A DNA stretch of 64,000 nt from Lucinisca nassula (lineage: Eukaryota > Mollusca > Bivalvia > Lucinida > Lucinidae): assembly GCA_963580285.1 (NCBI GenBank), contig OY757011.1, forward strand, positions 119,293,874 through 119,357,873, written 5' to 3'. Every line of letters starts with the position of its first letter. The stretch's first letter is position 1. A program made the translations under genes and the position numbers. The notes beneath the pieces were generated by a model. That model had not been told where the DNA came from, searched no databases, and saw only the letters and a program-made list of their open reading frames with translations. Positions 22,090-32,001 of this stretch are shown piece after piece.

Positions 22090-22990
22090 TCAAATAAGTC
22101 CACACTCCCGAAAAATCAAAATCACATATCCTGAAACTGGTATGTCCACCATTAGCAACAAGTGTTGCTTGGCATCTACGCCTCATGCTTCGAATTAAAT
22201 GCTGTATCTGGTCTTGTGTGATGTTGTCCCACTCTTCTTGTAGCGCCATGGCAAGCTGCTGACGGTTGATTGGAGGATGACCTCAGCTGTACACACTTTT
22301 TCTGAGTGGTCCCAAAGGTGCTAAATTGGGTTTAAATACGGCGAAAATGCAGGCGAAGGAAGAACATGCACACCATTTTGATTGAAAAAGGCCATGGTTA
22401 GCCCCATACCATTATGCAGCCACCACCCTTACGTTACACCTGTTTAACACAACAGTCTTGAAATTGCTCCTCCTGTTGACACCATACTTTACACCGCCTA
22501 TAAAACATGTCAACACAAAAATGGGACTTGTCATTGTCCGTGAATAGTACACAACGCCAACGCTGATGTATCCATCGGATACACTGTTGACAACAATCAA
22601 AGCAACTGATTCGACATTCCGCCATCAAAACGTTACCCCTATTCATCTTATGGCTAGAAATACCGCGTTCCTGGAGACGCCGCCATACAGTTAAGGCACT
22701 TACGCCTAGGTAGTGGGTTCCCACAGTCTCCTGGGCAGTTTCCAAAGATGTCCTGAGTCAGTCGCGTAAATGACTTAAAACAATGTACCGTCCTGCTAAC
22801 CTGTAGTAACACGTTCACGTCCAGGGCGTTGTCTATCGTCCACACACCCCGTAGCGTTGTGCCTTTCAACCAATCGAGCAATCATAGTGTGGGAACAAGT
22901 CATACGCTCTGCAACTTGGCGGTATTCAAGCCCACCTTCAACCATACTGAGAGCACGATGATGATCGACGTTACTTAGACGTCTCATTGG
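22090..22990 (-). pseudogene. Tc1-like transposase remnant
   Basis: The minus-strand frames line up in order as one decayed Tc1-family transposase. The N-terminus MRRLSNVDHHRALSMVEGG with an HTH (EYRQVAERMTCSHTMIARLV) is at 22987 to about 22880. The middle has VSALTVWRRLQERGI, and the RNase H core strand WRCVLFTDNDKSHFCVD is near 22550, where the usual TDES is altered. The C-terminus LQEEWDNITQDQIQHLIRSM ending NGGHTSF is at about 22250-22110. At least two frameshifts and in-frame stops separate the parts, and the last catalytic block is unrecognisable. No terminal repeats were found. It is a dead copy in the intron between exons 3 and 4. Confidence 0.85.
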
Positions 22991-23224
22991 CTTGTTCTTA
23001 TAAAATGTTTTGCTGGCTTTTAATGTAAAGAATCCGGACCTTATATTGACAGTAAAGAAAGTGATCACGAAAAATTTGCAATTTATGCATTTTGCACGTG
23101 CACATGCACATCATGAAAATCACGCAGTATTTGTGTCAAACTAACTCTTGCTTTGGTGACAACTTTACAATTCTGTATTTATCACACGAAAAATTTAATC
23201 ATTTTTACCTTAAACTAAAGAAAT

Positions 23225-24070
23225 CAAAATTCTAAAAGTGATCCTTTTCTTTGAAAATTGATGGTACCTGAGTACACGTCATGCAAGAACCACAACTCCA
23301 GGTGCCATGGTATTAGGGTTATCTCCCCTGACAGATTCTATGCGATTGCCGTAACTCCAATACCCTTTGAGATATATTGATGGTACTTAGTACAATTATA
23401 AATGCGGTTGAAGGCCCCCGCCCATTGGGGCTTGAAGAAATAGATGGGCTGCATGATGCTTCCACAAAGAGCTGAAACCAACCGCACATGAGTACTGGTA
23501 AACCGCTTAGAGGATCTAAACCTGCCCAGGCAAAGCAGTACGAGTTGGTCAGTCGATGCTTATAAACCCTATTGGGCATCTTAACCTTGGGTAAAAGTCC
23601 CACAAAATTGGAAGCAACGTCTCCAAAATGACCTCAAAAGTGTTGATGGGGAGGTTAAACCTCCAATCAAACAAACAAATGTATGCGTTTGAATAGGCAT
23701 GTCATATACAAGAACCACAACTTACGTTGCCATATTTGAATTATCTCTACTGACATTATTTCCTTGTGATCACCTTGTAATCGCAGTAACTCCAATACCT
23801 TTTGAGATATATTGATTGTACTTTGTACATTTATACCTGAGGTTGAGAAGGCGTGCTATGCATATGAACCATGCCATGGTATTTGAGTTATCTCCCCTGA
23901 CACTTGGTACAATTATACACAACGTTGAGTAGGTGTGTCATGCTCAAAATGCACAACTATAGGTGTCATGGCATTTGATAATCTCCCCTGACAATATTTT
24001 CTTGTGATCACCTTGTGATTGCTGTAACTCTAGTACCCTTGGTACCTTGTACATTTATTCATGTCAGAGT
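23225..24070 (+). repeat. Tandem-module fragment (TTGATGGTAC...ACAACTC type) interrupted by SINE-A
   Basis: Degenerate repeats of about 150-160 bp (ATTGATGGTACCTGAGTACA ... AAGAACCACAACTCCAGGTG ... GTTATCTCCCCTGACA) are the same module as the array at 48.5-50.1 kb. A SINE-A copy at about 23413-23679 (GGCCCCCGCCCATTGGGGCT ... ACCTCCAATCAAACAAAC) interrupts it. No termini are visible. Confidence 0.7.
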
Positions 24071-24364
24071 ACGAGGCATGCCATGCCTATGAATCACAGG
24101 TTGAAATAAGAACAAGTTCTCATGGAAACAAAATTAGGATAATACAATGTGTCCAGTTGGAATATCTAAAATTTCCAAGATTTATGCTGGTAGTTATAGC
24201 TGTGGAGGCTGTACCTTAAATGGGCAGAACTTTTTCTCGCTACCAGGCTAATATCATATGCAGCTAGAGTGGTAATAATGTCGACAGCCTCATCAAGAGC
24301 TATGCCTTTACTTAGAAACATATGATGTGTATTTGTCGGTAACTGAAGGATAGTTTTTGTTGAC

Positions 24365-24446
24365 TCCATGAAAACCTATGTTGTGGGTATTTGTTAGAAC
24401 TGCCTCGGTGAGGCAGTTCTAATGAATACCCACAATATAGGTTTAA
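24365..24446. repeat. Hairpin repeat, second copy of the 10942 family
   Basis: AAAACCTATGTTGTGGGTAT, TTGTTAGAACTGCCTC, GGTGAGGCAGTTCTAATGAA, TACCCACAATATAGGTTT: arms of about 38 bp with almost no loop. Confidence 0.8.
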
Positions 24447-24477
24447 ATGTAAATGGAGCATACGTATCCTTCGGGTG

Positions 24478-24588
24478 TCACCACATCTACCTTATCTTTC
24501 GATTGTTCAAATTATAGCCCTGAGGCCAAAAATGACCCTGCGCCGGGATAAATAACCTTCAGGTTTCACCACATCTACCTTATCTTTC
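24478..24588 (+). repeat. 23-bp direct repeat just upstream of exon 4
   Basis: TCACCACATCTACCTTATCT plus TTC occurs at 24478-24500 and at 24566-24588, 88 bp apart. The second copy lies 17 bp before the exon 4 acceptor and provides its pyrimidine-rich stretch. The 88 bp between include a fragment of the ATTGTTCAAATTATAGCCCT module. Confidence 0.8.
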
Positions 24589-24605
24589 ACTGTGCTATTT
24601 TTCAG

Positions 24606-24737
24606 ATTCACTGGTTTAGTATTTTCAACTCCTTTATGATGGTGATATTTCTGGTGGGCCTCGTCAGTATGATTCTCATGAGAACACTGAGAAAAGACTA
24701 TGCCAGATATAGTAAAGAGGATGATATTGATGACATG
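24606..24737 (+). CDS. TM9SF3: TM9SF3-like, visible exon 4 (first membrane helix)
   Basis: 44 codons, phase 0 in and out: [44 protein letters not shown]. The [20 protein letters not shown] segment is the first transmembrane helix after the lumenal domain, and [14 protein letters not shown] is the conserved cytosolic stretch after it; both match TM9SF3 closely. The acceptor TTTTTCAG ends at 24605 and the donor ATG|GTAAGC is at 24738. Confidence 0.95.
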
Positions 24738-24880
24738 GTAAGCCAAATATAACTCGTGTACTTTAAGTAAACTGTGTGAGTAAGCCCTGATCAAACACCT
24801 ACCTTAATTATCAAGAATACTTTTGTTCAAAATTATGGGGAGAAGACTACATTTTCTAGATTTTTATAGAATCAACATTA

Positions 24881-26484
24881 CGAGGGCTGATTGATATATT
24901 GTGAGCCTCGTATCGAAGGATTTGAATTTTGTCGGACATTTTGTAACATTATCCCCTTTAGTATCTATACATTTTTACCAATGGTGTTTAAGGGCCTCAA
25001 TGCCACTTTTAAAAAACTCCTTTTCTTGGCTGTTCAGAAAGTAATCCACTACATATATGAAGTCATCTTCGGACTGAAAGTGGGTGCCTGAAATAGCCGT
25101 TTTCAGTTTTGGAAATAGATGAAAGTCTGATGGAGCGAGATGAGGTGAATAAGATGGATTCTCAATTAATTTAAAGCCACAATCGTGAATGGCAGCCATA
25201 GCAATGACAGATTTGTGAACAGGAGCTTTGTCCTAATGGCACAACACACCTTTAGTGAACTTTCCGGGATGCTTAAGTTTAATATTTTCCCGTTAGTGCG
25301 TCAGAAGTGAAGCATAGTGTGTGCCATTGATTGTTTGTCCCTTTCAGAGATAATCTATCAGCAGAATACCTTCTGCATCCCAGAAAACTGAGGCCATAAC
25401 CTTCCCAGCTGATGGACCCGTCTTTGCCTTCTTTGGTTCGTGTGAGCCAGGGTGCTTCCGTTGTTTCGATTGTTGTTTGGCCTCTGGGGTAAAATGATGG
25501 ACCCATGTTTCATCCATAGTGACAAATCTCTGAAGAAAGTTGGCAGGATCTTCCTCAAAAAGGTTAAGATTAGCACGCGATAATGTGTGCCTGGTGTGCT
25601 TCTGATCAACTGTCAGAAGTCTTGGTACCCATCAGGCCGAAATCTGTCTCATTGCAAGATCCTCTTTCAGAATGGAATGCACAGTTCCCTGTGACATGCT
25701 GACTCTTCTGTCAGTCATAACAATATCATGGACTTTATTGACCATTTTTGGGGTTGTAACATTGACAGGCCTTCCATGACGGGGGGGTGGGGGTGATGGT
25801 GTGTGTGTGTGTGTGTGGGGGGGGGGGGGGTCATCCTCAAGGCTCTGTCTGCTGCGCTTAAATTCTGCCACCCACCTTTTCACTGTAGCATATGAAGGGG
25901 CATCTTTCCTAAGTGTTGCTACCATATCATTATGGATATCCTTAGGTGTTAAACCTTTTTATGCAAATATTGGATCACTGCTCTTTCACCAATTTTGTAC
26001 ATTTTGCAAAAACTGCTGGTCTTGTTTACTTTAAAGTGCTACCTCGTCGATATAAACTGACCAGTCCTTGGATACACAGCCCTATATAGTCAGGGAATAG
26101 TAGGACTTAAAAAGAACAGCCCTGCATACCTCCTTCAATACGAGGCTCACAACATACTAATCAGCAGCCCCCGCCCATAGGGGCTTGAAGAAATATATGG
26201 GCTGCATGATGCTTCCACGCAGAGCTGAATCTGGCCCGCACACTAGTACTGGTAAACCGCTTAGAGGATCTAAGCCTGTCTAGGAACCGCGGTGCGAGGC
26301 AGACCGTCCATGCTAATAAACCCTATTGGTTTCATTGGGCGACAGGGCTTGAGATGTCATTTCATCTCAATGTCGGGTAAAAGTCCCACAAAATTGGAAG
26401 CAATGTCTCCAAAATGACCTTTACAGTGTTGACGGGGGCGCTAAACCTCAAACCAAACAAACAAAACATACTAATCAGCCCTTG
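24881..26484 (-). pseudogene. mariner transposon with dead D34D transposase
   Basis: Terminal inverted repeats: left CGAGGGCTGATTGATATATT, GTGAGCCTCGTATCGAAGGA; right is the inverse of TACGAGGCTCACAACATACT, AATCAGCCCTTG. TA targets are at 24879-24880 and 26485-26486. The minus strand reads a mariner transposase: N-terminal TVKRWVAEFKRSRQSLEDDP, RHGRPVNVTTPKMVNKVHDI and DRRVSMSQGTVHSILKEDL, then the first catalytic block VTMDETWVHHF in another frame, and the C-terminal NPSYSPHLAPSDFHLFPKLK. In that last motif the catalytic Asp is replaced by His (SPH instead of SPD). Several frameshifts and stops, and a GT/G-run expansion at 25798-25831, break the frame. A SINE-A at 26166 splits the right end. 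Confidence 0.92.
26166..26464 (+). mobile_element. SINE-A inserted in mariner terminal repeat
   Basis: Full copy from AGCCCCCGCCCATAGGGGCT to GGGGGCGCTAAACCTCAAAC, CAAACAAACA. It has an exact 15-bp target duplication AACATACTAATCAGC ending at 26165 and spanning 26465-26479. It inserted after the mariner, so it is younger than that copy. Confidence 0.92.
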
Positions 26485-26584
26485 TATGTTTTACAACATA
26501 CTAATCAGCCCTCTTATGTTTTATCATACATTATATTAATCAATGTAATCAATCAACAACATGTAATAGTTGCTAATTTGCAAA

Positions 26585-27170
26585 CGGAGACTTCTTTTTT
26601 GAACAGGAAGCTGGCAGTCCTTATCATTTACTTTATCATGGATGGTTTTATGGGGAATGGGAACACCTGGCAGATTTTTTCTGCCATTTATCAAAGGGAG
26701 ACAGCTTTCGGGACTTCCTGTTTGCTTTTCTATAAGCCCTGTTCCACTGAAAAAGGGGTCTACTCTTGAAGGAAAGAATTTGCATTAATTTAATAAAAGA
26801 TGGAAAAGTTAACTCCGATTATTTCCATTATTACCTGGCACTATGATTAACCTTCATGGCAAGAGGACTGTCCATTTCTAGAAGAAATTGTCATAACTCA
26901 AAGATGTTTGAGCAACTGAAGTTCGACTGTAGTTCTGTCTCTTCAAGGGAAATGGGTACACTTTCAGGGGAGGCAACTCTTGCAAAAGTATTTTTGTCTC
27001 CGATATCAATAGAAGGAAGGAATTTGCTTCTCAGGAGCAAATTCTTTCCTTTAGGAGTACACCCCTTTTTAAGTGGGACAGGGCTTATAGAAAAGCTAAT
27101 AGGAAGTCCGAAAGTTGTCTCCCTTTGAAAAGTGGCAGAAAAATCTGCCAAGTGTTCCAATTCCCCTTAA
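26585..27170. repeat. Inverted repeat around AAAGAATTTGC hairpins
   Basis: About 26650-26785 (GGGAATGGGAACACCTGGCA, GAAAAAGGGGTCTACTCTTG, AAGGAAAGAATTTGC) recurs inverted at about 27035-27170 (GCAAATTCTTTCCTTTAGGA ... CCAAGTGTTCCAATTCCCC). In the middle is GAATTTGCTTCTCAGGAGCA, itself a palindrome. A related hairpin is at 56376-56448. No coding content. Confidence 0.65.
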
Positions 27171-27235
27171 GATGCCAGTCACGACATTTGTCCTCTGCTT
27201 TGTAGTCTGCTTGTTACTTTGATTGTCATAGTTGC

Positions 27236-27640
27236 AAACAGTGCAGACTCAGATCAGGCTGCTCCTGTAGGAGCAATCTGATCAGGGTCCACATTGTTTA
27301 CCAGTATGCAAAAATATTCTTAAGAAGTTTCCAAAAAGATGCAGCAAAAGACATATTCATATAACATCTACAGAGGTGGCTTTTTCTTTTCATTTCAAGT
27401 GTTAAAATAGACAATATTAGGAGGTTTTGGTTATCTTTCTTGTACAGTAAAACCTTAAAGATGCCATGAAAAAAAGGCTCTGAAAGTGTTGTCTGTTTAT
27501 CTTGTCTGCTGCATCTTCTTGCAAACTTTTAAAAACATATTTTTTTACATACAGGCAAACAGTGTGGACCCTGATCAGACTGCTGCTCCTAGAGGAGCAG
27601 TCTGATCTGGATCCACACTGTTCACAAAAATAACTTTTTA
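27236..27640. repeat. Two GCAAACAGTG-family palindromes
   Basis: 27236-27302: GCAAACAGTGCAGACTCAGA ... GGAGCAATCTGATCAGGGTC. 27555-27622: GCAAACAGTGTGGACCCTGA ... GAGCAGTCTGATCTGGATCC, ACACTGTT. Both have CTGCTCC/GGAGCAG inner stems. The second sits in sequence repeated at 55850-55975 (TCTTGCAAACTTTT ... CATACAGGCAAACAGTG), so a longer element of about 130 bp is involved. Confidence 0.7.
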
Positions 27641-27867
27641 AAGTTAGCAGCAGATGACAAAGCAAACAATTCTTGTGATTAGCATCTTATGGGTCAACTT
27701 GGGCGCAGGTAAGGGATTAATGAAGAATAATTGACAGATAAATTTTCTTACTCAACAGAAAATCTATGTTATGGTTTTGTTGGAATTGCCTTGATTAGGG
27801 GATTCTAACAAGTACGCACAATGTAGGAGATTAAGGAAAATAATCCCTTAATTATCATTGTTACTGC

Positions 27868-28388
27868 TAAGGCTGCCACGATTAATCGTATAATCGATTA
27901 ATCGATCGATCGATAAATTCCACAAAAATGATTATCAGTTCTGATTTGCTTGTAATTGATTACTTGATAGGTACAATTTACTACCCAAAGTTATGCCTAA
28001 AATAACTGGATGAGTGGCAAACAGTGCAGACGCTGATGAGACGCCGCATTATGCGGCGTCTCATCTGGGTCTACACTGTTTGCTCAGGCCTGTCTGTTCA
28101 AATATACATATGGTAAAGTTGATGTCATTTCATCTCAATGTCGGGTAAAAGTCCCACAAAATTGGAAGCAACGTCTCCAAAATGACCTTTACAGTGTTGA
28201 CGGGGACGTTAAACCTCAAATCCAACAACAACATATGGTAAAGTGCAACATATGGTAAGAGTCATGCTCAGACAGAAAGCCAGACAGGTAAAAAAAAGAC
28301 AAAAACCTTAGCGATTACTAATTGATTATCAATCGCAATGACAGGACTGATAATCGATTATCTTTTCAGCTCCGATTAGCCAGCCCTA
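27868..28388. mobile_element. hAT-like MITE, copy 3, with nested SINE
   Basis: Starts TAAGGCTGCCACGATTAATC and ends CCGATTAGCCAGCCCTA. It has an exact 8-bp duplication GTTACTGC (27860-27867 and 28389-28396). It contains the GCAAACAGTGCAGACGCTGA palindrome (28018-28084) and a truncated SINE-A (28120-28230). Confidence 0.92.
28120..28230 (+). mobile_element. 5'-truncated SINE-A nested in hAT-like MITE
   Basis: TGATGTCATTTCATCTCAAT ... GGGGACGTTAAACCTCAAAT, CCAACAACA. It has an exact 14-bp duplication ACATATGGTAAAGT (28106-28119 and 28231-28244). It shows that short 3' fragments of SINE-A were mobilised independently. Confidence 0.92.
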
Positions 28389-28445
28389 GTTACTGCTCCA
28401 TATTCATGTATGTCAAGCTGTGAATGACGGTGATTCTAATAATTA

Positions 28446-28769
28446 CAGTCAACCCTCTTTATACAAACATTTGTTACAATGGCAGAACTCGTTATTACGG
28501 CATTTTAAATGGAATGACTACTTAGCTAAAGGCTTAGCCTCGGTTCTGAGCGGCGTGGGCTTCCCTCGGGTTGGAAATGCACAAATTGATTCCATAGTCA
28601 TGAAAGGGTCTTGTAGTCTAATACTCCAAGAAACAAATGTTATAGATATTTGGGGTAAAGGCCTTTTATTACCTATCATGCTCCTAACTGGAATTCTTTA
28701 TAACGGCAAATTCTTTATAACGGCACAATAATAGGGAATAAAAACTATTGTTATAACGAGGGTCCTATG
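28446..28769. mobile_element. pogo/Tigger-like MITE, CAGTCAACCC family
   Basis: Ends CAGTCAACCCTCTTTATACA and TTATAACGAGGGTCCTATG, between TA dinucleotides (28444-28445, 28770-28771). TTATAACGGCA occurs twice near the right end. The frame running through it (28420-28731) has no transposase motif. It ends 87 bp before exon 5. Confidence 0.75.
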
Positions 28770-28856
28770 TACCCATAACATAGGTTACTGAAAAGAATCA
28801 AGCCAAACTATCAGCCCCTTTATCTGGAGGTATGAATCATGTCCATGATATTTCAG

Positions 28857-29023
28857 GAAAAAGATCTGGGAGATGAGTATGGTTGGAAACAAGTACATGG
28901 TGATGTGTTTAGACCAGCCTCCAACCCCATGCTGTTCTCAGCCCTGATAGGGTCAGGTTATCATGTAGCAGTTGTTGCCCTTTGTGTCATAACATTTTCT
29001 ATGGTTGGGGAATTATATACAGA
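28857..29023 (+). CDS. TM9SF3: TM9SF3-like, visible exon 5
   Basis: [56 protein letters not shown]. The [18 protein letters not shown] block is the family-wide cytosolic loop signature; the rest is the second membrane helix. Phase 0 in, phase 2 out (ACA GA|GTAAGT at 29024). The acceptor TTTCAG is at 28851-28856. Splicing of the final split codon to exon 6 gives Glu followed by RGS, as in TM9SF3. Confidence 0.95.
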
Positions 29024-29430
29024 GTAAGTACGGAAAATGTTTTTAGAGAAATACTGCTTGATTTTAGAAAGATGATTGTTTTTTGATGTAATCTGTACAC
29101 TTCTGTTGTTGGGCCTGCTTTAAAGCATGTTGCGATATATGTACGAGTCTGTTCGTTTGTCTGTACATCAAGCCGTCAACATTTCTGACCACCCTTACTT
29201 GCACCTAAATGGTAAAGTCCATTTCTCATGAACTACCAAGAGCTTGATTAAAAAATTTTGGCGCAAACTTCCATCTAGGGATGGAAACTTAAATGAAGAC
29301 ATCCATATTTGACCTTGACCTGCATTTCATGGTTTACTGAGTTTTGTGAACTATTGTGTGAACCGTTTTCCCTAGTGTTCATGTCAATTTCTCAAGAACT
29401 ACAAGTTTTACTTAGTACAAACTTGCATCT

Positions 29431-29719
29431 CGGCCCCGCCCATCGGAACTTGAAGAAATAAATGGGTTGCTTGATGCTTCCACGCAGAGCTGAAACCGAC
29501 AACACATGAGTACTGGTAAACCACTTTGAGGATCTAAGCCTGCCCAGGCAAAGCAGTGCGAGTCAAACCGTCCATGCATATAAACCCTATTAGTTTCATT
29601 GTGCGACAGGGCTTGAAATTTCATCTCAATGTCGGGTAAAAGTTCCACAAAATAGGAAGCAATGTCTCCAAAATGACCTAAACAGTGTTGACAGGGACGT
29701 TAAACCTCAAATCAAACAA
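29431..29719 (+). mobile_element. SINE-A with 14-bp target duplication
   Basis: Begins CGGCCCCGCCCATCGGAACT and ends ACGTTAAACCTCAAATCAAA. It has an exact duplication ACAAACTTGCATCT (29417-29430 and 29720-29733). It is one of the cleanest copies for defining the SINE-A ends. Confidence 0.93.
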
Positions 29720-29855
29720 ACAAACTTGCATCTGGGGATGGCAACAAATGCAACCATCCTTATATAATCCTTGCGCTACTTTTCCCAGTTCACTAACTTC
29801 TTGAAGATTTTGCCCCCCCCCCCACAGGCGCTGCAGTCTTCAGGGTAATTTTTGT

Positions 29856-30068
29856 TTAACCCTTGTCCTGCTGAGCCCGGATATGCCTTACCTATCAAAC
29901 AATGTAGATCCAGATCAGATGGCTTCTGACGAAGCCATCTGATCAGGATCTACATTGTTTGCCAGTCAGATTATGAATTTGTTGCAATAATTTGCTTCAA
30001 GAAATCTGATTGGTTGATAATCAGAAATGGGAGTGGCATATTTAAATATCCAGCAGGACAAGGGTTAA
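29856..30068. mobile_element. piggyBac-like MITE, intact
   Basis: TTAACCCTTGTCCTGCTGAG ... CAGCAGGACAAGGGTTAA, 213 bp including both TTAA sites, with the palindrome CAAACAATGTAGATCCAGAT ... GGATCTACATTGTTTG inside. It serves as the reference for the split copy at 14108-17322. Confidence 0.88.
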
Positions 30069-30189
30069 TATAACGAGTGTTTAACTAACATGGTTCCTGC
30101 TTTGAACCCCTATGAAGTAGTGTTATAAAGAGGTTGCAGTGCCTTTTCACACAAACAAAGGAGTTCAAATATAAAAAATGTTAGCATCT

Positions 30190-30590
30190 ATAAAATTTGA
30201 GAAGAGATACGTGTTTATCATATGACCTCGCATCTGAGAGTGTAATAATAACTATGCAATATTTTCTATAATCCACTAGTTGATTAAATATGCAAATTAG
30301 GCAGATACGTCCCGTAACGTTGCATGTACGACATCCTTAACGACGTCGCATTTACTAATGGCGGAATTTTGACATTTTTGTAAACAATCGTGAATAAAAT
30401 GCGTTTTAAATGTCATATGATAAATAGAATCTTGCATTCGTGCTCATGTATTATTGAATTTATTAAACTCGTTGAGGAAAAGGGATAAAATGCTCGGCAC
30501 AGCCTCGCATTTTATCCCTTTTCCTCAACTTGTGTAATAAATTCATTAATACATGAGCACTCATGTAAGATCCTCTGTTAACATAAGTGA
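30190..30590. repeat. Dispersed repeat ending in a palindrome, copy 1
   Basis: About 400 bp shared with 41410-41800: AAATATGCAAATTAG, CATTTACTAATGG, TGAATAAAATGCGTTTTAAA and ATTGAATTTATTAA, then a long palindrome GAGGAAAAGGGATAAAATGC ... GCATTTTATCCCTTTTCCTC whose outer arms are TGAATTTATTAA/TTAATAAATTCA-like. No coding frame. Confidence 0.75.
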
Positions 30591-30754
30591 ATTAAACTAA
30601 TACTGGCTGCTCCAGTACATTTGCTTCTTTAATGCAGGTAAAGTTCTGAATTCTACTGGACAAGAACACGCTTAATACTCTTTTAAAGACAAAAGTTATT
30701 TCTGCATGAAATTGAAGAAGTTGTATTTGGAGAATTTACATCAGCTTTAAAATA

Positions 30755-30940
30755 CAGTGAAATTCTGTTATTAAGACCACCTAAAATTAAGACAAATTAT
30801 GCTTTTAGAAGCATGTTTAGAAGGTTTCAGGTACATTTTCTTTGTGTTTTCTACATTGGAATGACCATCTTTGGGACTGTTCAAAAGTGGTCTTAAAGAC
30901 CACAGTCCCAAACTTGGTCGTAATATAGGAATTTTACTTG
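30755..30940. mobile_element. pogo/Tigger-like MITE, third copy (degraded right end)
   Basis: CAGTGAAATTCTGTTATTAA, GACCACC ... TTTGGGACTGTTCAAAAGTG, GTCTTAAAGACCAC ... AATATAGGAATTTTACTTG. The left TA is present; the right target is lost. Related to 10632 and 20514. Confidence 0.6.
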
Positions 30941-32001
30941 TTCATTTGAGGCAGTACATGAGAACGGCCTCAGCAATTTGTTCTCTAACCCATTGTATAC
31001 TAGTGGACTCATCCATTGCTATAAGTTAGACAAGACATGGGCTGGGTACCGCCTTTGGAAATTGTACCGCGGTATACCCCGGTATACACCCATGTACCAC
31101 GGTACGTACCGTGGTATACCACAGGTTTCAAACACCAGGTTTTTGTACTCCGTAAAATAAAACAGACAAATAAACAGAGAATCATTACGCGTTTTCTAGG
31201 TGTTTACGGTCGCGAAAAATGTGACATTGGCAATAATATTGTCTTTGCAGTTTATCTTGATGCGATCTTTACAGATTGCTATTAATTTGTCCATGGCCCA
31301 TCACTAATTTTATGCCAATACATTAGTTAATCCTATGAACAAATAAGACACAATGTTTTTTTTTTCCAAATTGCCATGTGATAATGAGCGTAAGTAAGCC
31401 AAGATTGCAAGTCATTCTTTTCATGTGTCACTTAATGTTGATACCTGCTGGTTCAGGACACGACCATGCCTGATGTTCAACCCGCCGATATAGTGGTTCT
31501 TTTGATTTTGCGTGAATGGCTTTAGTTGGCTAAGTGGTATTGAGCATATTTTATAATTATTGACAACATTAACAGGAGTAAAGACGTCGGGTTCTTCAGA
31601 AGTCGCCACATGCTATCTCCCTGCATTATCCATTTGAACTGTCTCTGGGCTATTCTATTCACAGTTCGACACAGAGCAATAAAATGGTATATATATCGTC
31701 AACATAATGATTTTATAAAAGGGAACAGTAAAGTTTATTCATCTTTTAAAACATTTTTAGTCAGAAACAAACGAAATGTATATAAAGTAAAAAAGTGTTG
31801 ATACACATGTAGTATGTGCCTGACGTATTTTTATTCCAGACATTTAAGTCAATACAAAGCTAAAGCAAGAACTACATGTCATTATTACTTTGAGCCCCAA
31901 TTAGCAGGATTAAACTGTTACGCTTTGGTTATAAATTTATTACCTATTTATCAATGTTAATCTGAAGTGTCTGGCATGCAGAGCATGCTCTATTAGTTAT
32001 T

